Shown here piece by piece: positions 6,508-8,488 of a DNA stretch of 8,488 nt. Made by a program: the position numbers and the translations under genes. This DNA is from Spirochaetales bacterium UBA1265. Lineage in GTDB: Bacteria > Spirochaetota > Spirochaetia > Sphaerochaetales > Sphaerochaetaceae. How positions within the stretch are numbered: the stretch's first letter is position 1; every line of letters begins with the position of its first letter. The DNA is taken from positions 5,011-13,498 of the forward strand of contig DBVL01000136.1 in NCBI GenBank assembly GCA_002308475.1, in the 5' to 3' direction. The notes under the pieces are model-generated. The model searched no databases and was not told the DNA's origin. It saw only the letters and a program-made list of their open reading frames with translations.

Positions 6508-7005
6508 ATGAGAATCCTTGGAATAGATCCGGGAATTGCTAACACAGGCTGGGGCGTGGTTGATTTTGACGGTCAGAAGTTCCGGCCTGTTTCTTTTGGA
6601 GTCATAAACACTTCCACAAAGGATAGACTTGAAAACAGGATATCTTTTATAGCCCGGGATGTGGGGAGTATTGCTTCCAAATATGAGGTCGAGCACGTCA
6701 GCGTTGAGGATATCTTCTTTGCTAAAAATGAGTTGTCAGCAATTGGAGTTGCCAAGGTGATAGGTGCTGTGTGCTATAGTGTATATACACAGGGTATTTC
6801 TGTCAGCATTTTTACTCCGCTTCAGATAAAAAAAGCGGTAACAGGAACCGGAAGGGCTGAGAAGAATCAGGTTCAGGAAATGACCCGTATTCTGCTGGGG
6901 CTGGACAAGATTCCACGTCCTGATCATGCGGCAGATGCTCTTGCAGCAGCCCTCTGCTATGGAAATACAAGCTCAACGCTTGATAAACTTGGAGTTTTCA
7001 AATGA
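6508..7005 (+). CDS. ruvC: RuvC, Holliday junction resolvase
   Basis: RuvC is a dimeric, magnesium-dependent endonuclease that cuts Holliday junctions symmetrically at the end of recombinational repair, guided by RuvAB. It is 165 residues, standard length, with an RNase H-like fold. The first strand, MRILGIDPGIANTGWG, carries catalytic Asp7. Glu67 lies in VSVEDIFFAKN (64-74), the second acidic position. The last motif, PDHAADALAAAL (138-149), supplies His140 and Asp143, matching the His/Asp pair of Thermus-type RuvC rather than the Asp/Asp of E. coli. The ATG follows yebC by 12 nt with only a weak GAGAT upstream, and its TGA overlaps the ruvA ATG (ATGA at 7002-7005), so translation of the two is probably coupled. 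The active site appears complete. Confidence 0.97.
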   Translation: MRILGIDPGIANTGWGVVDFDGQKFRPVSFGVINTSTKDRLENRISFIARDVGSIASKYEVEHVSVEDIFFAKNELSAIGVAKVIGAVCYSVYTQGISVSIFTPLQIKKAVTGTGRAEKNQVQEMTRILLGLDKIPRPDHAADALAAALCYGNTSSTLDKLGVFK

Positions 7006-7631
7006 TAAATGCGATAATAGGACAGCTTATCTGTGTAAATCCCCAGAGTGTTACCATCCTTGGAGGAAGTATTGAGTTTGAACTGATTATCTCAAGCCAG
7101 ACTTCTGCCAGGCTTTCAGCTCTTCAGGGCTCTGATAGGGCAAATGTTCGACTTCTTTCTTACTTGCAGCATAAAGAAGATTCCATGGTTCTGTTTGGTT
7201 TTCTTGATGAAGACGAAAGACGCCTTTTTCTTGAGCTTATCAAGGTGAACGGGATAGGCCCAAAGCAAGCTATGAAGATTCTAAGTGGAGTAAAGGTCAA
7301 GGATTTCATTCAGGCACTGGATACATCAGATGTAAACTTCCTGAAAAGAATTCCTGGTCTTGGAGCAAAGACTTCCCAGAAGATTATCCTTGCTCTGCGG
7401 GATACTCTTGTGTTCACCACAGAATCTTCAAGGCCTGAGCGTGTTATTTCAGGTGAGTCAAAGAAATATGAAGACGTTATAGAAGCTCTCGTTGAAATGG
7501 GATATGACAAGAGAAAGGTTCTTGAGACAATTGGAAGTCTTCTTAAAGATAATGAGGCTTCACTGGCAGATAAGAGCCAGAGTGAAACGGAAGAGTGGTT
7601 GTTCCGCTCTTCAATTGTGAGGTTGAGCTGA
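7002..7631 (+). CDS. ruvA: RuvA, Holliday junction-binding protein
   Basis: RuvA tetramers hold the Holliday junction in an open square shape and load the RuvB motor for branch migration. It is 209 residues, normal length. Domain I, an OB fold, covers about 1-65 (MINAIIGQLICVN at the start and VLFGF at 63-67). Domain II has two helix-hairpin-helix motifs: LIKVNGIGPKQAMKILSG (79-96) and LKRIPGLGAKTSQKIILAL (114-132). A flexible linker (about 138-153) leads to the RuvB-binding domain III (about 154-205), which includes YEDVIEALVEMGYDKRKV (156-173). The start overlaps the ruvC stop by 4 nt, with GGAG at 6991-6994 placed 7 nt upstream. ruvB begins 3 nt after the stop. All three domains are present, so the protein should be functional. 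Confidence 0.97.
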   Translation: MINAIIGQLICVNPQSVTILGGSIEFELIISSQTSARLSALQGSDRANVRLLSYLQHKEDSMVLFGFLDEDERRLFLELIKVNGIGPKQAMKILSGVKVKDFIQALDTSDVNFLKRIPGLGAKTSQKIILALRDTLVFTTESSRPERVISGESKKYEDVIEALVEMGYDKRKVLETIGSLLKDNEASLADKSQSETEEWLFRSSIVRLS

Positions 7632-7634
7632 TCT

Positions 7635-8488
7635 ATGAGTGAGGATTTGGATTTTCTGCAGGGTTCATCAATCATGTCAACATCTTTTCAGGATGCTGAT
7701 AACCAGGAAAACATTCTGCGCCCTAAATTACTTAAGGACTTTCAGGGTCAGCCGAGAATAAAGGAAAACCTTGGAGTGTTCATTAAAGCCGCCCGCGAAA
7801 GAGGGGAAGCCTTGGACCATGTATTTCTTATAGGCCCTCCAGGACTTGGAAAGACAACACTTGCTTCAATTGTTGCTAATGAAATGGGTTCTGAGATTAA
7901 GATGACAAGTGCTCCGGCTCTTGATAAGCCAAAGGATCTGGCCGGCATACTCACAAATGTATCAGAAAACTCTGTTTTCTTTATAGATGAGATTCACCGT
8001 CTTAAACCAGCTCTTGAAGAGATGCTTTATATAGCAATGGAAGATTTTGAGATTGACTGGGTGATAGGGCAGGGGCCGAGTGCCAGAACCATGAGAATTC
8101 CTCTGCCACACTTTACCTTGATAGGTGCTACAACCAAGGCCGGTATGGTGAGTTCTCCTTTGCAGACAAGATTCGGCATAAACTGCAGAATAGATTTCTA
8201 TGATGATGTAGAGCTCTCAAATATTATTAGAAGAAGTGCTTCAATTATGAGTATTCAGATTGATGAGGAGGCTGTTCTTCTTCTAGCCAAGTGCTCAAGA
8301 GGAACTCCAAGAATTGCAAACCGTCTTCTCAGGCGTTTCAGAGATTTTGCTGAAGTGAACGGTAATGGTATAATTGATGCAGATATTGTCTATAAAAGCA
8401 TTAAGAATCTTGGAATAGACTTAAACGGCCTTGAAGAGCAAGATAGGAACATTCTTAGGACAATTATAGATTTCTATGGTGGTGGTCC
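7635..8488 (+). CDS. ruvB: RuvB, branch-migration ATPase, cut by right edge
   Basis: RuvB is the hexameric AAA+ motor that pulls DNA through the RuvA-junction complex. The window holds 284 codons; roughly the last 50-60 residues (most of the winged-helix DNA-binding domain) lie beyond the edge, the cut falling just after FYGGG. Visible motifs are [12 protein letters not shown] (28-39), Walker A GPPGLGKT (67-74), Walker B FFIDEI (115-120) with Asp118-Glu119, sensor 1 IGATT (163-167), the arginine-finger context TRFG with Arg179, and sensor 2 [12 protein letters not shown] (223-234). [17 protein letters not shown] (92-108) resembles spirochaetal RuvB. The chosen ATG is 3 nt after ruvA but has only TGAGG at a long 12-nt distance. 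ATG 7674 (Met14), preceded by CAGGG, is a possible alternative. No frameshift is seen. Confidence 0.96.
   Translation, partial: MSEDLDFLQGSSIMSTSFQDADNQENILRPKLLKDFQGQPRIKENLGVFIKAARERGEALDHVFLIGPPGLGKTTLASIVANEMGSEIKMTSAPALDKPKDLAGILTNVSENSVFFIDEIHRLKPALEEMLYIAMEDFEIDWVIGQGPSARTMRIPLPHFTLIGATTKAGMVSSPLQTRFGINCRIDFYDDVELSNIIRRSASIMSIQIDEEAVLLLAKCSRGTPRIANRLLRRFRDFAEVNGNGIIDADIVYKSIKNLGIDLNGLEEQDRNILRTIIDFYGGG

Noticed and set aside
6148..6696. Minus-strand open frame of 182 codons
   Set aside because: It lies antisense to yebC and ruvC, both certain genes, and its protein has no recognisable domain.
1..8488. CRISPR arrays, insertion sequences, toxin-antitoxin or defence systems
   Set aside because: No regularly spaced repeats, terminal inverted repeats, transposase motifs or defence domains were seen; the genes are tightly packed housekeeping types.

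Overview
This is an 8.5 kb stretch of ordinary, gene-dense bacterial chromosome, moderately AT-rich. It holds nine genes with almost no spacer, plus regulatory sites. The most likely source is a spirochaete of the Treponema/Sphaerochaeta sort. This is inference from three things: the RuvB motif around residues 91-107 ([17 protein letters not shown]), a PEGA plus FGE-sulfatase-type protein of the kind common in spirochaetes, and a tmRNA 5' end that resembles spirochaetal tmRNAs as I remember them. A clostridial or other origin is not excluded, because the yebC-ruvC-ruvA-ruvB order also occurs there.

Left half, minus strand, read right to left: a membrane-anchored PEGA/FGE-like protein (3473-2184), smpB (2170-1700), an FGGY carbohydrate kinase (1681-122), and then the first 65 nt of ssrA (tmRNA), whose 5' end is at position 65 and which runs off the left edge. 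The three protein genes are 13 and 18 nt apart and look like one transcript. SmpB and tmRNA are the two partners of trans-translation (ribosome rescue), so this is a ribosome-rescue locus with a sugar kinase gene between the partners.

Centre: a 98-bp divergent intergenic region (3474-3571) carries candidate promoters for both sides. Their -10 elements appear to share the same bases.

Right half, plus strand: lepB (signal peptidase I, 3572-4579) and hemW (radical SAM protein, 4584-5717) form one pair. A near-consensus promoter whose -10 overlaps the hemW stop codon then appears to start a second unit, yebC-ruvC-ruvA-ruvB. This unit combines a YebC/TACO1-family protein with the complete RuvABC Holliday-junction machinery. 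ruvB is cut by the right edge.

I found no mobile element, CRISPR array, toxin-antitoxin pair, defence island or clearly new multi-gene system. The points most worth a second look are the partial tmRNA gene, the PEGA/FGE-like protein upstream of smpB, the divergent HemW motifs, the large insertion in LepB, and the two promoter arrangements.
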